DNA of 64,000 nucleotides from Galdieria partita (lineage: Eukaryota; Rhodophyta; Bangiophyceae; Galdieriales; Galdieriaceae), in NCBI GenBank assembly GCA_025991245.1, contig BQMJ01000062.1, positions 62,001-126,000 of the forward strand, written 5' to 3'. Of the stretch, positions 34,979 through 48,982 are shown piece after piece. Numbering within the stretch: position 1 is the first letter of the stretch; the number at the start of each line of letters is the position of its first letter. The notes under the pieces were generated by a model. The model was given only the letters and a program-made list of their open reading frames with translations. It was not told where the DNA came from and did not search any database. The position numbers were made by a program, and so were the translations under genes.

Positions 34979-36235
34979 ATGCAAAACGCGCTTCGGCAAT
35001 TCAGTGGCGAGTCTCTCTTGACACACCAACCCCATTCTTTTTGTATGAACTCTTTGCCTAAAACAACCTCCTCAAGAGATAACTCCTTGGCACTGTTAGA
35101 GTTGTCCTATGGCCCCTCTATCAAGTCGTTGGGTAGAGTAATACAATGCTTTTCAAAACTGACAGAGTTCATCTCATTGCGGTTAAAACAAGACAGTTTG
35201 ACTGTGCACTCTTTGAGCACCGGAAAATCTATTGGAATGGAGTGTACCTTCTTGTCCAGTTTTTTTCAATCCTTTCAAATCCTTCCAGTGGGTTCCTCGG
35301 TGTCTTCCAAGTTGCAAGATATTGAAGTTCTAACTGTATCTACCAAGAATCTGTCAGCAGTATTTCGAATGCTGTCCAATATCCAGTGGCTTCAATTGCA
35401 TTTGAAAATGCATCCTTCAAACCTCTTAATAGTTGCAGTATCGCAATCAAAGCTTCGAAAGTCTTATACTATACCACTTGAACAAAACGTAGTGTCCCGT
35501 GTTGTATATTCTATAGCGACTTGTTCTTGTCGTCTTTCTGCAAGACCAAAGATGTTCCAAGATCTTCTCCACAATTTTGAAAGCAAGTTGGAAGAGTTGA
35601 AGTTGATTGCAGATAAAAAGAGACTATATTTCTATTCTAGTGATAGGACAAGATTGGTTACACGGAAAAGTATTCGATTTCGTACCGTTGTTGCTGTAGA
35701 TGCTGTTGAGTTTGATGAATATTGGATACATTCACTCAATGAAGAATCGATTCAGTTGGGATTTCCTTTTGCAGTCTTTCGTCATGCCTTAGAATTAGCG
35801 GAACAACTGAATGCTTCCTTTTATGTACATTTCGATCAAGCAGGGACTCCGATGATTCTAGCTATAAGAACGAGAGGTGAATACTTACTGGATATTGATT
35901 TCATTCTGTCGACTAGAAAGTTGTCCCAAGAGGAACAGAGTCATTTGGATACTAGCTCATTAACCGAGAAGGAACATTTCACAGCGAATTCAAAAGACTC
36001 CAATCTTCAGTATATTCCTCTCCGAGACGAAAGTATTCATCTCTTTTCATCCAATTCGTATTCTAATGGTGCTGATTCTCTCCATGTCTCAGGCAATTTG
36101 CCGACAGGAGTTTCTTTGGCGCGAGAACGATTGAATGATAGCAATCTTCACTTGGATATCCAAACGGAACTGAACAACAACAACGAAGAAGAAGAAGAAG
36201 AAGAAGAATATGTAGAAGGCACTCCACCCCGATAA
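34979..36235 (+). CDS. RAD9: DNA-damage checkpoint clamp subunit RAD9
   Basis: PCNA-like subunit of the 9-1-1 clamp (RAD9-HUS1-RAD1), loaded at damaged DNA to activate ATR signalling. Intronless, 418 aa. The two PCNA-like domains span about residues 45-315: SIKSLGRVIQCFSKLTEFIS, KSFxSVFR-like TKNLSAVFRMLSNIQ, then FRHALELAEQLNASFYVHFD and GEYLLDIDFILST. The C-terminal tail is short, Ser-rich and acidic, with a Glu run and the ending EGTPPR; the human tail carries VPGTPP in a similar place. The extra ~35 residues at the start suggest that the true ATG may be at 35047. Confidence 0.85.
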   Translation: MQNALRQFSGESLLTHQPHSFCMNSLPKTTSSRDNSLALLELSYGPSIKSLGRVIQCFSKLTEFISLRLKQDSLTVHSLSTGKSIGMECTFLSSFFQSFQILPVGSSVSSKLQDIEVLTVSTKNLSAVFRMLSNIQWLQLHLKMHPSNLLIVAVSQSKLRKSYTIPLEQNVVSRVVYSIATCSCRLSARPKMFQDLLHNFESKLEELKLIADKKRLYFYSSDRTRLVTRKSIRFRTVVAVDAVEFDEYWIHSLNEESIQLGFPFAVFRHALELAEQLNASFYVHFDQAGTPMILAIRTRGEYLLDIDFILSTRKLSQEEQSHLDTSSLTEKEHFTANSKDSNLQYIPLRDESIHLFSSNSYSNGADSLHVSGNLPTGVSLARERLNDSNLHLDIQTELNNNNEEEEEEEEYVEGTPPR

Positions 36236-36586
36236 TAATGAATACTTGTGTGAGAGCCTATTTGCTGCATATCTTAAAAGTTGGCGATGGAAATGAGCAC
36301 GAATAGACCAAGCACGAGAGAGCATTATGAAGAACTTTGGACGGAATAGTGAATACCTTTTGTAAAACTGAAAAGTTGTGTGATTGAAACCTGCTCGAGG
36401 TACGTTGTAAGAGAAATACTGTTCTTATTTGGGATGACGAAACACAAACTTTGTAAAACGACTTCTCTTTCCACTGAAAATTGAACGTGAAAGAAAGTAT
36501 TGTTCTGACCAAAACAAGCTAATGCAACGTTAGGCTTTGTTGTTTTTCTCTAATATTTATCTAGGTTTGATCTGAATAGTACACAC
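36236..36586. other. Convergent 3' spacer of RAD9 and RBX1
   Basis: 351 bases between two stop codons, AT-rich, no gene, repeat or RNA seen. Confidence 0.5.
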
Positions 36587-37063
<477 letters not shown>

Positions 37064-37096
37064 TCAAAATACAATAAATGGGTAAGCAGCATTCTG

Positions 37097-37800
37097 TCAA
37101 TGGCTATGGGATACTTTGCAACAACGATAAACTCGAATACTTTCCCAACCAACTCTACGATGTGCTAATTGTACAGTAACAAAGTTACCCTTGTCTCGTA
37201 AAAACTGCAACACTTCAGTTGGTCTATTCGTATCCACCAATAATAAATACAGCAAAACACGGTGACTATTTGCAGTTGCTTCCTACTCAACCCTGAGAAA
37301 CAAGTTTTCAAAACCTTCTCTCTATCACTTACACATAGTTGTTCACAAAAACGATCAATCAGTTGCCGTCCTTGAATACCACCAGCCCAAGTGGCAACAT
37401 CTGACTGTTCAGTTTGACCTCGCATATATTCTTCTTCATCAGTTGCAACATAAGGAGGATTGAAGATGCACATCCAGTCGTCAGTTGGACGTAAAGATGT
37501 GAACAAGTCACTTTGCAAAAATTCAAGGATATGACCCGTTGTTCCCGATGAAAAGCTATGCAAGGCAGCATATTGAATATCTGTTGCCAAATAAAGTATC
37601 GCATAATTATCAGCATAACACGATGAAACTTGCTTCATTACAGTTCCACTGCCAACACCCATCTCTACAACAAGTGATGGAAACGGTTGAAAATAACTTT
37701 GCATAAATAGTTTATCAGCAGTAACGGCGTCTACCAGCAAGAAAGTGTCTTCTGAAGGTGGATAAACATCGTTCAGTTCCAAACAACTCGTTTTATTCAT
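37097..37800 (-). CDS. MTQ2: HEMK2/MTQ2 protein methyltransferase (eRF1 glutamine methyltransferase catalytic subunit)
   Basis: With TRM112 it methylates the GGQ glutamine of release factor eRF1; also reported as a histone lysine methyltransferase in animals. Exons 37800-37333 and 37282-37097 with a 50-nt intron, 217 aa. Seen: DVYPPSEDTFLLVDAV at the start, VVEMGVGSGTV (SAM), IFNPPYVATDEEE (catalytic NPPY), TWAGGIQGRQLIDRF, and after the intron LLVDTNRPTEVLQFLRDKG and RRVGWESIRVYR. The ATG lies within the last codons of the upstream NBAS-like gene on the same strand: 8 bases of CDS overlap. Confidence 0.93.
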
Positions 37801-40800
37801 AAGAATATTTTTCCAAATACTTCAGTCTCGTCAATAAGTTCTTCCTACGGTCAGAGGATGTATGGTGGCTCGTGCTAATTTCCTTCAAACGTGTTATCCA
37901 ATATCGTTTCATGAATGCAATTCCCGAATATCGATTACGAAATGCAGGATGAATGGCTTCCTTTTCCATACATAACAATCCTAAAACCTCAAAGTTAACG
38001 ACACATGGGATGATCTGATTCTACGAATAAAACTAACCTGCTTGTTCGACTAGACCAGCATCCACCAAGTTACCTAGAATATTATCCAAAGTTTCTTGCG
38101 TCTCTTGCTGCAACAAACTAGGCACTAGAGCTGCAAATAACCAGGAACGACCAACTACAGTCAACCTATTCAAAGTATCTTCCAATACCCACTTCTTAAC
38201 TAAAGGTAATATGGAAAGATCGACGGACTCATATGGTGCTAATCTTTCCAAATGGGATATGTAAAAATGGGAAAGAGAAGGATAACCACTAACAACGCCC
38301 AAAATGGATGCCAATAAAGGTCTCTTCTCAAAAAGACTAGCAAGTAATCTTTCGATATGCTTTTCTTCCCAACCCATCTTTGCAAAGTTTCCAAAATGTT
38401 CGACCATGGGTACTATCAAGGAAGAATCTTCTGGACCATCTGAAGCCTGGCAATAAACTTGAATCAATTTCTCCAACCACATAATAACAACTTGACGAAA
38501 ATGACCTTGTCCTTTCGTTGTAAAGTTGCCCACATGATCGAGAGTCAATATAAAGGCGTTCATTACTCGACAATCATGTATAGTTTGACAGAGAGGCAAT
38601 AATTCCTCTGCAACGGCATTCGATGCATCGACTTCATTTTCCACAATATTTCTATCTAAATAGGAAAGACGTTGCAATAGACTATCACTGCCACTTTCTT
38701 GTGAAGACAACATTTCGGTCATTTCATTCAGTAATTTCCACCACTTCCACTGTTTTGAATCAATTTCTTTGTTCTCTAAATCGTGCAACTGTTCTAGTTG
38801 GATAGCCAACTCCATCAACTCTAAAATGAGACTATTGAAATGCACCAAATCTGACTCTGCAACAGTTTGACGCAGATTTTCAACCCAGGAACGAACTCTT
38901 TCTAAACACTTTTCCAACGTTTGTTTGTAAAGTAATATATTTTGTTCAAATACATCCTCTTCTTCTTCTTCACTGGGCAGCAAAGATTCTTCCCAAGCAG
39001 TTGAAGGACTATAAGCCATAAAAGGGTCTCGATCACTCTTCTGTCTTTGTTGCATCAAAGACTTTGATAATGTGGATAAAAGATGTTTACACCTTTCTAT
39101 CTGCCAAGGAGTCGACCCCTTAAGTGGCTCCGAGTGTGTGAAGCTCAACATGCATTCATCCAGCAACTCAACAACAGCCGAACTGAAAACTTCCGTAAAC
39201 AACTCTTCTGGCGTAGTTCCAGTCGAAGTGAACCAATCATTATCCAAGCATTTCATTCCACGATAAATGCTATCTACCGAAAACTGCGCTGTGAATGTCT
39301 TCAACAAATCTACAAAAACTCTCTTCGACAAAGAATAATCCATATCTTCTCTATCAAATTGCTCAAATAAATATTCTGCCAGATCTGTTCTTTCTAACCA
39401 CAGCCATTCTGATATTCTTGCAATGGTCTCCAGTGTCGAACGTTCATTTTGAAGTTGCTTCCAATGATGATAACGTTGGCTGTTTTGATCCGCAGTTGTC
39501 ATTTGCCTTTGCGAAATACTTTGAAGCGCACCAATCACGATATCCAAACGTACAGAAATACCTGGTTTCACCTTTAAACTTCGTAATCCAATACGTATAA
39601 AGGGAACCAAGTCCTGCAACTCGCAAGTCTGTAGCAATTCTACCTTTTCGTACAGTTCTTCCTCCAATATTATCGATGGAGTTTCGGACTGCTCGCATAT
39701 ACATTGTAACTTGTAACGAACCCACATAACTTTTATCCACGATGAAGAAGGAGTGAAATCCAAAGTTGCACCCAGTTGATTAGCCAAGCCACACAAGTCA
39801 TCCAGCAACTTTGATTCGTATTCTCTCGAAATGGTATAGTCCAGACCTTCTATAAACAATAACCACTCCCGTTGACAAGTTTCACTATCTGTTTCTATCA
39901 ACTTTTTAAAATTGAATTTTTTCTTATAATGTATCACAAAGTTGTCAAAGAAATCTTTTAAAATATCTAATTCCAATTTTCTCTTCAAACACCAACTTTC
40001 TTTGGAACTCTGTCCTGCATGCGAAAATAATATGGCACCTGTCTTCAACAACATTTGCAAAGTATTATAGTCATCTCCTGAAACTTGTTCCAAAAGTGAA
40101 TCGAACGTTTGGACCCATCCCAGTTCGTCCTCTTGGCGTATAAGTACATCCTTATACTTCTCCACAAAGCTAAAAATTGAATGTTCCAACGACAAGTCCG
40201 GCTTCATGCAATATCTCTTGAAGGCACTTTTTAACAATTCCGTACGACAACAACATTCGGAAATTCCAAATTTGATGGCACGAGAAACAATCTGTTCCGC
40301 ATCCTCCAATGAAGTTGATTCGCAAAGCTTTAAAATGGCAATCTTTCCTTGTTGCTTGGATGGAAAATCGGCTTCCTCCTCAGAGTTTACCTTTTCCACC
40401 TCGCCTGATGAAGCAAAAGTAGCCTTCCATACTTGATAAGAATCCCACTCTTCGACAAACTCATTCCACAAGTTTCGTGCTCTTTGTAATTCCTCACAAG
40501 AATTCATTACATCTGCAAACCTCAAATGACACCAATCATCAATACTATATTGTTCTAATTGACTGTGGAAAGAACTATCCTGCTTAAAGAAACAAAGGTA
40601 ACGGTAACAATCAGCAAATGCAACCAAGCCCTTTCCAACTTTCAGCGAAGATTTCGTAGAAGCATCAAGCATTTGTTCAACAACAGCATTCCAAGTTTCA
40701 CTGCATGTCGAAGAAGATACTTTCGACAGTATACTCAATGCGGTAGAAGCTCCAGCCAATCCACTTTTCAAAAATTCCCCACAAACTGAAATGAGAGCGT

Positions 40801-43800
40801 TTTCCTTCGAGTCTCTTCCACATGAGTTGAACAGTTTTGAATTTTCTGTTTTCATATCCAATGATGACTTTACAGATCTGCCATCATAAGGACCTACTTG
40901 CTCTAACGATTTGTAACTAACTTCATGATATTCGGTCTCATAAAATATACAGGACCAAATGTCATTCACAAACTCTGTTGCATCCAAATTGATCGATAGT
41001 GATGTATTCGGAGAAGAATTGGACGATAACTTGGCATGGTCGTTGTTAGTTTGTCTCGATTGTGTCGGAAACTCTCTATCTATAAACTCTTCCAAATGCT
41101 CCGACCATGTTACTAGTTCTTCATCTGGACAATGGGAACAAGTAAAATATGCCATCATCTTCAAGTCATTGCCTGTCACTCCTTCTGGTAGAACACGGAT
41201 CGAAAGATATGAAGCGACGATTGCATTACAAAGTTCCCAACAGTCTTCATATTGTCTCTCTACCAACACGCGAAGGATTGCAATAGTCCATTCCATTTTT
41301 CCTTGTTTAAAACAAGCTGTTGCTAACGCTAACTGACTCAACTCCTTGGGTAGTTCTAAAAGACTACCAAGCCGAACCATCTGCTGTTCAACATAATCTA
41401 AACTTTGTCTTTTCCATTTGCTTATCTGAGCACATATTGCGTCAGCAGCTTGAAAAAGAACACTCTTCTTCATTTGTTCATCAGTTGCTAGAGACAACAA
41501 ATCTGAGGGAACGAAACCAAAAGTGTCACTGAGCAGGTCATGAACATCGCAAAGATTCTGCAAAACCCGATAATATTTCGTTTGTGTGGCTCTAAACTCT
41601 GAAAATGGGTCCTGTGCAGTATACTGCAACCAAGAAGATATCCACTTTCGTGCTTCAACAATAGATTGGCGTTGCATCTTTCTCATAATATGACTACTAA
41701 GTAACCTTTCTTGTTCTTCTTGGCTCAAAAGAATCAGAAACTTGAAAGAAACGTCAACAGAACATTCAGAAACCAGTAATGACTCACAAATCCAGTGAAG
41801 AGGTTCTTCAGGATCCACAAATGCTAAGCGATGACAAATATCCGTTAGGCTTTCGTAACATGATTGCATCTTTTGTGTCAAAGTTGTATCGTCCAGTTGA
41901 AAAGAAATGGAAATTTCTTCAATCTCTCTAAGCGGAATATTCTTCAAACTATTCTTCAACAACTTTAACGCCTCCAAATTTGGATGATCGCCAGTGATAT
42001 TGAAGAGAAACTGTAGTGAAAATCTTCCACCGTATTTCCATAAATAGTCCAGTACAATGAGATGATTCTCAAACATTCGTATTTGGCTTTCCACCTGAGA
42101 TGGTACTCGGGTTGGCAAGGCTTCAAACAAAATACCAAGCGAGTCAATTATTTCAATATCCCAATCACATTCCCAATGTCGAGGATCTTCTAAACGAACA
42201 ATAGAAAAGTTACCTAAAGAAGATACATCATATTCTTCTATAGGAGGTGGATCACGACAAGTTCCTTCGTAAGCAACTTTTAAAGCGAATTGTGCATTTG
42301 TTCCATTTCGTTCCAGTAATACATCCTCCGAGATTTGACTCTCTAAATGGAGAATATCAGAAATAGTCTCCTCCAATGTAACTGAGAACTGTAAAAATAT
42401 GCCAATAAAGTTAATGCCAAGAGGACCTGTTCTTACAACTGAATATGAAAGAAAACGAAACAAGAGATTCCGTAAAATATCCTTCGTTTCGGAGTTCTCC
42501 TCCAATCGGTTTTTCAGAAACATTCGAAAGGTATTTCCATATATTCGCTGTTTGAAATATTCCACGCAATCCTCACTAAGATCTTGAAGGATAGTTTCTC
42601 TAGGCCGTGTATCATGGAATAATATGAATAACATTTGTTGTTCCATATCCATCTGATCACAATACGTGAAAAAAGAAACATTCTTTGGCGCACCTTCTTC
42701 TCTGACCGCATTCACGAGTTCTTCAAGGCGGTGCCATTCCTTTACAAGCAAGTTGCAAAGTATTTCTTCATTAAAAATTTCCAGCCACTGTGCAACATTC
42801 TCAAAGTCACCTCCTCGCTCTTCTATCTGAAATGCTCGATCCCGTACAAGTTGGAATAACCTTATGCTCTCATTCTCCGATTGCTTTATGCATTCCATCA
42901 TAAATACTAGTAAATCATAATACGTTCGTGGAGGAATGATTTCAGGAATATATCCTATGATAGGCCATAAAATATCGGTAATGGATGTGTTCTCTTTACA
43001 ACAAAACTTCAGTACAGGTTCCGTTTTGAGAAAACGATAAATAACATCAGTTAAGCCTAAACATGCGATTCTCTCTAGAAAAGATGGAATATGATAAGAA
43101 AAAAATTCAGTCATTTTCAACAAGTCAAAAAGTCCTTCATCTTGATACAATTTCAATAGTGAAGACCACAATTCAAGTTGCTGTTGCTTCTTGTCCAAGT
43201 TTTCGATTTTCCAAGCATACTGAGGATCTTCTATCACCTCCATTGCTCGTCTAAGAAGAAGCTTCAAAGCAGCCGGAGACGACGCAAAGCCTTGGCAACA
43301 TTCATCAACAATCAAGCAAGGATCTGTTATGTTTTGAATAAGACTCCTAGCCGCATCCGCGTCACCATCTGATATACGCCACAAGGCAATCATGTAATTG
43401 TCATCATTCAATTTGTGAAAATGTGATATGTTCAGTGCCGATTCATAATCTCTTCTTTCAACAGCCATATTAAAGGCATTTTCTGCTGTACTCTTCTCCA
43501 AAGTCCATCCTCTCCACTCCAAAGCATACTCCAATTTCTCATTGTGACTATTTGACTCTAATGCTGTAACTTCTACAACAGCAAATTGACACAAAGATGA
43601 TTGCATGTCAAAATGTGAAGTGCTATTTGTTGCCACTGCGGCAACTACAGAAAACACGGGCACATCTCCTTGACCCAGTTCCACGTGTAGTCCGACAAGG
43701 TCTTCATTCATCCAACGAAACGAATGTGTCTCTGAGTCCAAGTAACATATGTTGTGCTGTTCTAAGTTTATCAAACATTCACAGTTTTCGATTGTCACTT

Positions 43801-44980
43801 TGGGCAGAGGCGGTTTTGAATGTGAGTCACTCCTGACATTCTTTGACCAAGAACTTCCCTTATCCCAATACCAGACATACGCAACTTTTTGAAAAATATC
43901 ACGCGCAACCATCACTTTCGGAGAATATGCAATCCACAGCTCTTTCAAGCTATCATTATAGATCTCTAAGTTTCCTAGAAAGTTAAAAAATTCCTTCTCC
44001 TTCATCAGGAAACACTTACCTGGAGGGATACAAAAGTCTCCCAAGAAATTTTCAGTAGAAATAGAAAAAGAAGATAAAACGTTATTATCCACCTAATCAG
44101 CAAAATTGAAGATTGGAATAATTCACTAAGACAGCAAAATGTTCTTACCACTGGAGATATAACAAGATTGAAGAGCTTGACACTCTTATCAAATACTAAC
44201 GCTAAAATAATTTGATTTTCTTCATTAACTGAGAATCTCGCACCAAGTAATCTCTTGTGTTTCATCTTCAGATTTGCACGAGTCTATGCACATGTCCATA
44301 CTTTCAACAAATTCAATAAACCAATATATACTTACAGTCAGAAATTTCGTGTCCTTGACGGAATTTTCACTAGCTAAAGATACACAATATATGTCTAAGG
44401 AATCACTGAGTAGGAGGACACTCAAAGTATCTCCAAAGTAAACAACAGTGGCAGCAATAACAATACCATGCTTCCAATGTATATTATCTGCTTGAATGCA
44501 ACAATAGAGCTTTCGACTTTCCAATGAATAGACGCGCAGCACCACAGAACAAGGATCGACCAGTATCAGGTGCCTTCCTTTCTCTTCTAACATACACATT
44601 AATCCAACTTGCAAATCCTTTGACTCTAGCCATTCTGGTTTCCAAACTTCTGAAGAAGACTGAAGTACTTTTGATTTTTTTACAACACAACAAGGATCAC
44701 TTGATAGATTTGCTGTCACAACCAAAATCTCCTCCTCCTCCAAGTCTGCAAAGGCAGCTCGAAAGTAGAACGGATGCCCACTACTATATAAGGCAGCTAA
44801 CAAATAGTTTTGCTTCGGTCTCCTTTCAGATGCTCTTCTGAACCACTGTAAATAGCTTCCTTTCAGGTCCTTCTCAGTTTGTGCCTCGTTGCCCTGCCAG
44901 GTGACAGAGCTAAAAGATACCCGCTGACGATGTAACAAATCTAGCTTACATACTTGCGACACTTGTTTTTTAGTTTCCAT
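37793..44980 (-). CDS. NBAS: NBAS/SEC39-like tethering protein of the NRZ/Dsl1 complex
   Basis: Giant helical tether for Golgi-to-ER vesicles, binding ER SNAREs with ZW10 and RINT1. Five exons: 44980-44336, 44283-44149, 44092-44020, 43974-38038, 37980-37793; 2,325 aa, close to human NBAS (~2,370). Residues ~1-480 look like a beta-propeller half (YLLAALYSSGHPFYFRAAFA, VLRVYSLE), the rest alpha-solenoid. The Sec39 region opens AFNMAVERRDYESALNISHF and LWRISDGDADAARSLIQNIT. A later ACFKQGKMEWTIAILRVLVE and YFTCSHCPDEELV recall the conserved C-terminal part. Intron 3 (45 nt, 43975-44019) is in frame and open but has a perfect GTAAGT donor. Overall identity is low, so the name is a fold-and-length match. 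Confidence 0.65.
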
Positions 44981-45067
44981 AACACTTTATGCCGAAAGTA
45001 CGTTCTGCATAACGTGAATATGCACTACTGATGGGAAAAAAATTCGAAGCGCTTGGAATTGTAAAGT

Positions 45068-47132
45068 ATGAGTGACACATTGGTAGTCTTAGTAGTTTTT
45101 ATTTCGTCGATCATACTTTCTTGTTTAGCATTTTTCGTGTATGAGTTTCGCGAAAAGAGAAAGTCGCAAGTCCAGCTCATTCAATATAAGCGTCGTACTG
45201 CTCATGAGGGAATAGTTGACTTTGGTGTCGACAGGGAGGAAGCTGACCAAGTTACAAGGTATTTGTCATTATGACTTGGAATTCTTCTTGAACTCAAATG
45301 TGGATCAGGTTGCATACTTCAAATATATTAGACAGTGTCAAATGCCACCAACTTAGTGTTGAGAAAGTAGTCCGTTCCTTTTGCCAACGTAGTCGTTGGG
45401 CTGCGTCACGGACAAATTGCCGTATGTACTTGAACAGTTTTCCTTGTTTAAAATTTCCTTATTAGATTATATAGTAACCAATGAGCTATTTCTAGAAGCC
45501 ATACTCGAGGCAAAATCGTTAGACGCTCATCTACAAGAAACTGGCCAGACCAAAGGTCCTCTTCATGGGTTGACATTTTCAGTGAAGGATAATATCGACG
45601 TCAGAGGCTGCGATAGCACGATGGGCCTCATATGCCGTTGTTTTCGTTCAGCTGAAGAAGATGCTATTGTAGTTTCGGTGTTGAAAACTGCAGGTGCAAT
45701 AGTGACCTGCAAAACCAACGTTCCAACCACACTTTTAACACCTTATGAGACTGTTAATCCTATATTTGGAGAAACAAAGAATCCTTGGTTTGCCAATCGA
45801 GTATCTGGAGGCTCTTCAGGTGGTGCTGCTGTATTGGCAAGACTTTATGGCGCAAATTTCCACTTAGGAACCGATATCGGTGGCTCATTGAGAGCTCCTG
45901 CACATTTTTGTGGGGTTTGTTCTCTTAAGCCAACAAGTGGACGTTTACCTTCAAGAGGAGAGGCTTCTATCAATCCAGGTCAATTAGGCTTGGAGTCAAC
46001 CATCGGCTTTATGTCTTGTGATGTGAACACGTTAGCTCTGGTATTGAAAACTCTTTCGGACTCGCGTTGGTGGAATAGCAAAGTTGATCGAGGACTTTCT
46101 GCACCTTTACCGTTTGATGAGGCATCGTACAGCTCTAGCAATATGTTACGCATTGGAGTCATTCAGCATGATGGTTGGCTTCGGCCTCATCCTTCCATTG
46201 AAAGAGCACTCCAACATGTTTCGAAGCTTTTGAAAGAGAAAGGTCATCGAGTTATTGACTGGACTCTTCCTATAGATCAATGGGAAGTTGTTACAATCTT
46301 TTCTTCTATCATGACATCAGATAACATGGAAATGATACGAAGAGCAATTGCAGGAATAGATCCTGGCTCCTTTTCAGAGTCTTTACTATCAAGAAACGGC
46401 AAACTAAATTCTTTCACGCTATCTTCCTTGTTAGGAATGCGACATAATAATCCCTCTCAAGAGAAGGAAGGCTTTATTTCCGATATGTTGCTGTTATCTT
46501 CCGTTCCTCGTGCTTTTCGTAAAATGTTGGCGTTTGCTTTGGAACATATATTTGGATCCAAGAAGGCTGCACACATTCTACGTAGTTTTGGTTGTTGTCA
46601 ACAGGTTGTTCAGTTAGAACGAGTTATAGCCAGGCAACGAACACTAAGGCAACAGTTTGTTGATGCAATGTCTCGCGATCGTCTGGACGCTGTGATATTG
46701 CCAGTGTCCGCTATTCCGGCGGGGAGATGTAATATCAGTGGCTTCCGTGTCCTCGCTGCCTTCTCTTACTGCTTTCTATGTAATGTATTGAACATACCAG
46801 CTGGAGTAGTTCCCGTAACTTTAGTAAATGAGGAGGAAGGTAGAACCGCTTGGCTTGAACCTTGTAATGACCTGTTGGAGAGAGAAGTACAAAACAGTGT
46901 TGTTACAGATAATGCTAGCTGCCAAGGTCTTCCAGTTGGTTTACAAGTAATATCGTACCCTTGGAGAGAAGAAACTTGTCTTCGAATAATGAAGGAAATA
47001 GAGGAACTCGTAGAGTTTAAGGAGGAGCCTAGTATTTTGGCAGATTTTTTGAAAATGGAATCCAATCAACAAACAAGAAACAGTCAAGAAATACTGATTT
47101 TTGATGAAAGATCTCCACTCATAGGCCTGTAA
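45068..47132 (+). CDS. FAAH: Fatty acid amide hydrolase (amidase signature family)
   Basis: Serine hydrolase cleaving N-acylethanolamines and primary fatty amides. Three exons: 45068-45258, 45309-45421, 45475-47132 (introns 50 and 53 nt), 653 aa. One N-terminal membrane span (residues ~5-25, LVVLVVFISSIILSCLAFFV) as in animal FAAH1. Exon 2 codes for the cap helix ending TNCLTNELFLEA. Catalytic triad: Lys in FSVKDNIDVRG, cis-Ser in SGGSSGG, nucleophile Ser in GTDIGGSLRAPA. The C-terminal half follows FAAH including SCQGLPVGLQVISYPWREE. It is 87 bases from the divergent NBAS ATG. Confidence 0.93.
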
Positions 47133-47175
47133 AACCGCCATTTATATAATCATATTTTGGTAGAAGCAGTATTCA

Positions 47176-48969
47176 CTATGACAAGTTGTCCAAGTTCTCT
47201 TTTGCGTTTATGATGCGTTCCATTTCATCGTCGAGTTCGGCTTCCTCAAAATATTTCCTGTTTCGAAACTTTTTCAAATGGTCGATTGCCATATCATAAT
47301 ATCGAATGTTCCAAACACGGTTGGAACTCACTTCACCTATAAGCTCCAGAGGACATCCTTCATGGAACGGTGGCTGCGTTGATTCAGCTTCATTTGCGGT
47401 GCTAGAAGAAACCACAATTCTTCGAAATCCAAAAGGCTCTGTACGAACGATAGATTCTTCATGTAGACCTGTTGCATCTAATAACAACTTTTTGATGTCG
47501 GAAAGGGAATAATTTTGGTTTCTTTGAATATCTGAAAGCATTGTTTGGCTCCATTGCGTTCCACGCACTATCCACATTGCTAAATCGACATTTCTGTTTT
47601 TGGTTTTTTCTTCTTCCGATGTGTATTTTTGAAATGGCAAGTCAACCGTATACAATGGTGGAGATTTCCGATGACGAAAACCTTCCGTTATCAATCTTCT
47701 CAACTGCCATTTTTCGCTTGAATTCTTATTAGAAACAAGTGGTAATAGAGAAATCCTGCTCATTGTAGAATGACTATTTGATTTGAGGATTTCGGCTAAT
47801 GCGGCATTTTTGGAAGCAGCATCCGGAGCTATGAATAATGCATAGAAGCAGTCTAAAGCAATCGCGCTCAACGTACAGGAGTTACCATGCTCTGAGCATT
47901 CGGCAAGATCTGAAGCCCCATTCAGCCAAAAGTCCTTTGTGCTATCAATGTGATAGACTGAAAGAAGTGTCAGAATTTTAGATTATCCAACTGACAATTA
48001 TCTCGTACCTTTCCCATAATGCAAGGGTATATAATGTATATTATTATCTAAAAGGGAAGGAAGCACCTTTGCTTCATTGAGTACCTTCAATGGAATATAA
48101 TCGTTGTGCGAATTTTCAACACCACAACCAAATAGTATAGAAGGCACCTTACAGTGGAACTCGTCTTCCAAACCATAAAATAGCTCATTAGCGAATCCAC
48201 TAATTCCAGAAAAACTATCTATTATGAACTGGAATCCTCCCAAGTGACTATTCAAAAGTGCAACAAAAATGAGAACTGGAACTGTCCTACAACAACTGAC
48301 ATACTCACAAGACTCCAACTCTTTTCGTATTTGTTCCAGAAATTCTTCACCAAGTTTGTCCTTGTAAACTTCAACTCCCTTTTGCAATCCAAGCTGAGAC
48401 TCTGAAAATTGTACAAAATAACTAAAATACCTGTGAAAAGTATTGCAGACTCTGCACAACACTAGGAGGCTTTATCAAGGACTTGGGGTCAAAGTTACAA
48501 ACAGAGTTTTGAGAAACGTCTTTCTTGCTTTGACCTACACCAACTAATTTATCTCCACAGTATCTTTAAAAGAAATAGACAACTTTACTTGAGTTGCGAC
48601 GAATTTTCTGTAGTGGTCCAAACCAAGCGAAACCTAGAGAAACGTGAGACAGTGACTAAGAAATCAAGGGAAACAATAATATTACCTCCCGACTCTGTAC
48701 TTGAGTATTCGTGTGGATCAATTCCTTTCCTATCACTTCCAATGGGTCCCCAATCAAACGAAACGAGTCGAGGAACTACACTTGCATCACAAGTTTCACG
48801 AAATAAGGAGAAGTCAACGAGTGAATTCTTCAAAAAGAAAAGCTTAAGAATTCATTAAAAAAATCCAAGTAGCCATTACTTGTGATAAATATCGAGAGTT
48901 CCAAAACTGAGAACTCACACAGTTGGCTTCGTGTCCTAACTGTACAGTTATCCACGGGTCTGCTGCCAT
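47176..48969 (-). CDS. MSTO1: Misato/DML1 family protein (MSTO1)
   Basis: Tubulin-FtsZ-like protein affecting mitochondrial form and inheritance. N-terminal exon 48969-48880 (MAADPWITVQLGHEANCVSS, the Misato start) and a second exon from 48827 (VVPRLVSFDWGPIGS) are separated by 52 nt. Further exons follow to 48009, and the last is 47957-47176 (51-nt intron before it). Family blocks: FDPKSLIKPP, ESCEYVSCCR, GGFQFIIDSFSGISGFANEL, NNIHYIPLHYGKG, STKDFWLNGASDLAE. Total size near 500 aa. The junction near 48430-48480 is not resolved: the tightest GT-AG pair would give a 31-nt intron, shorter than any other here, so a longer one with a weak donor is likely. Confidence 0.8.
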
Positions 48970-48982
48970 TAATCTTTCGAGA

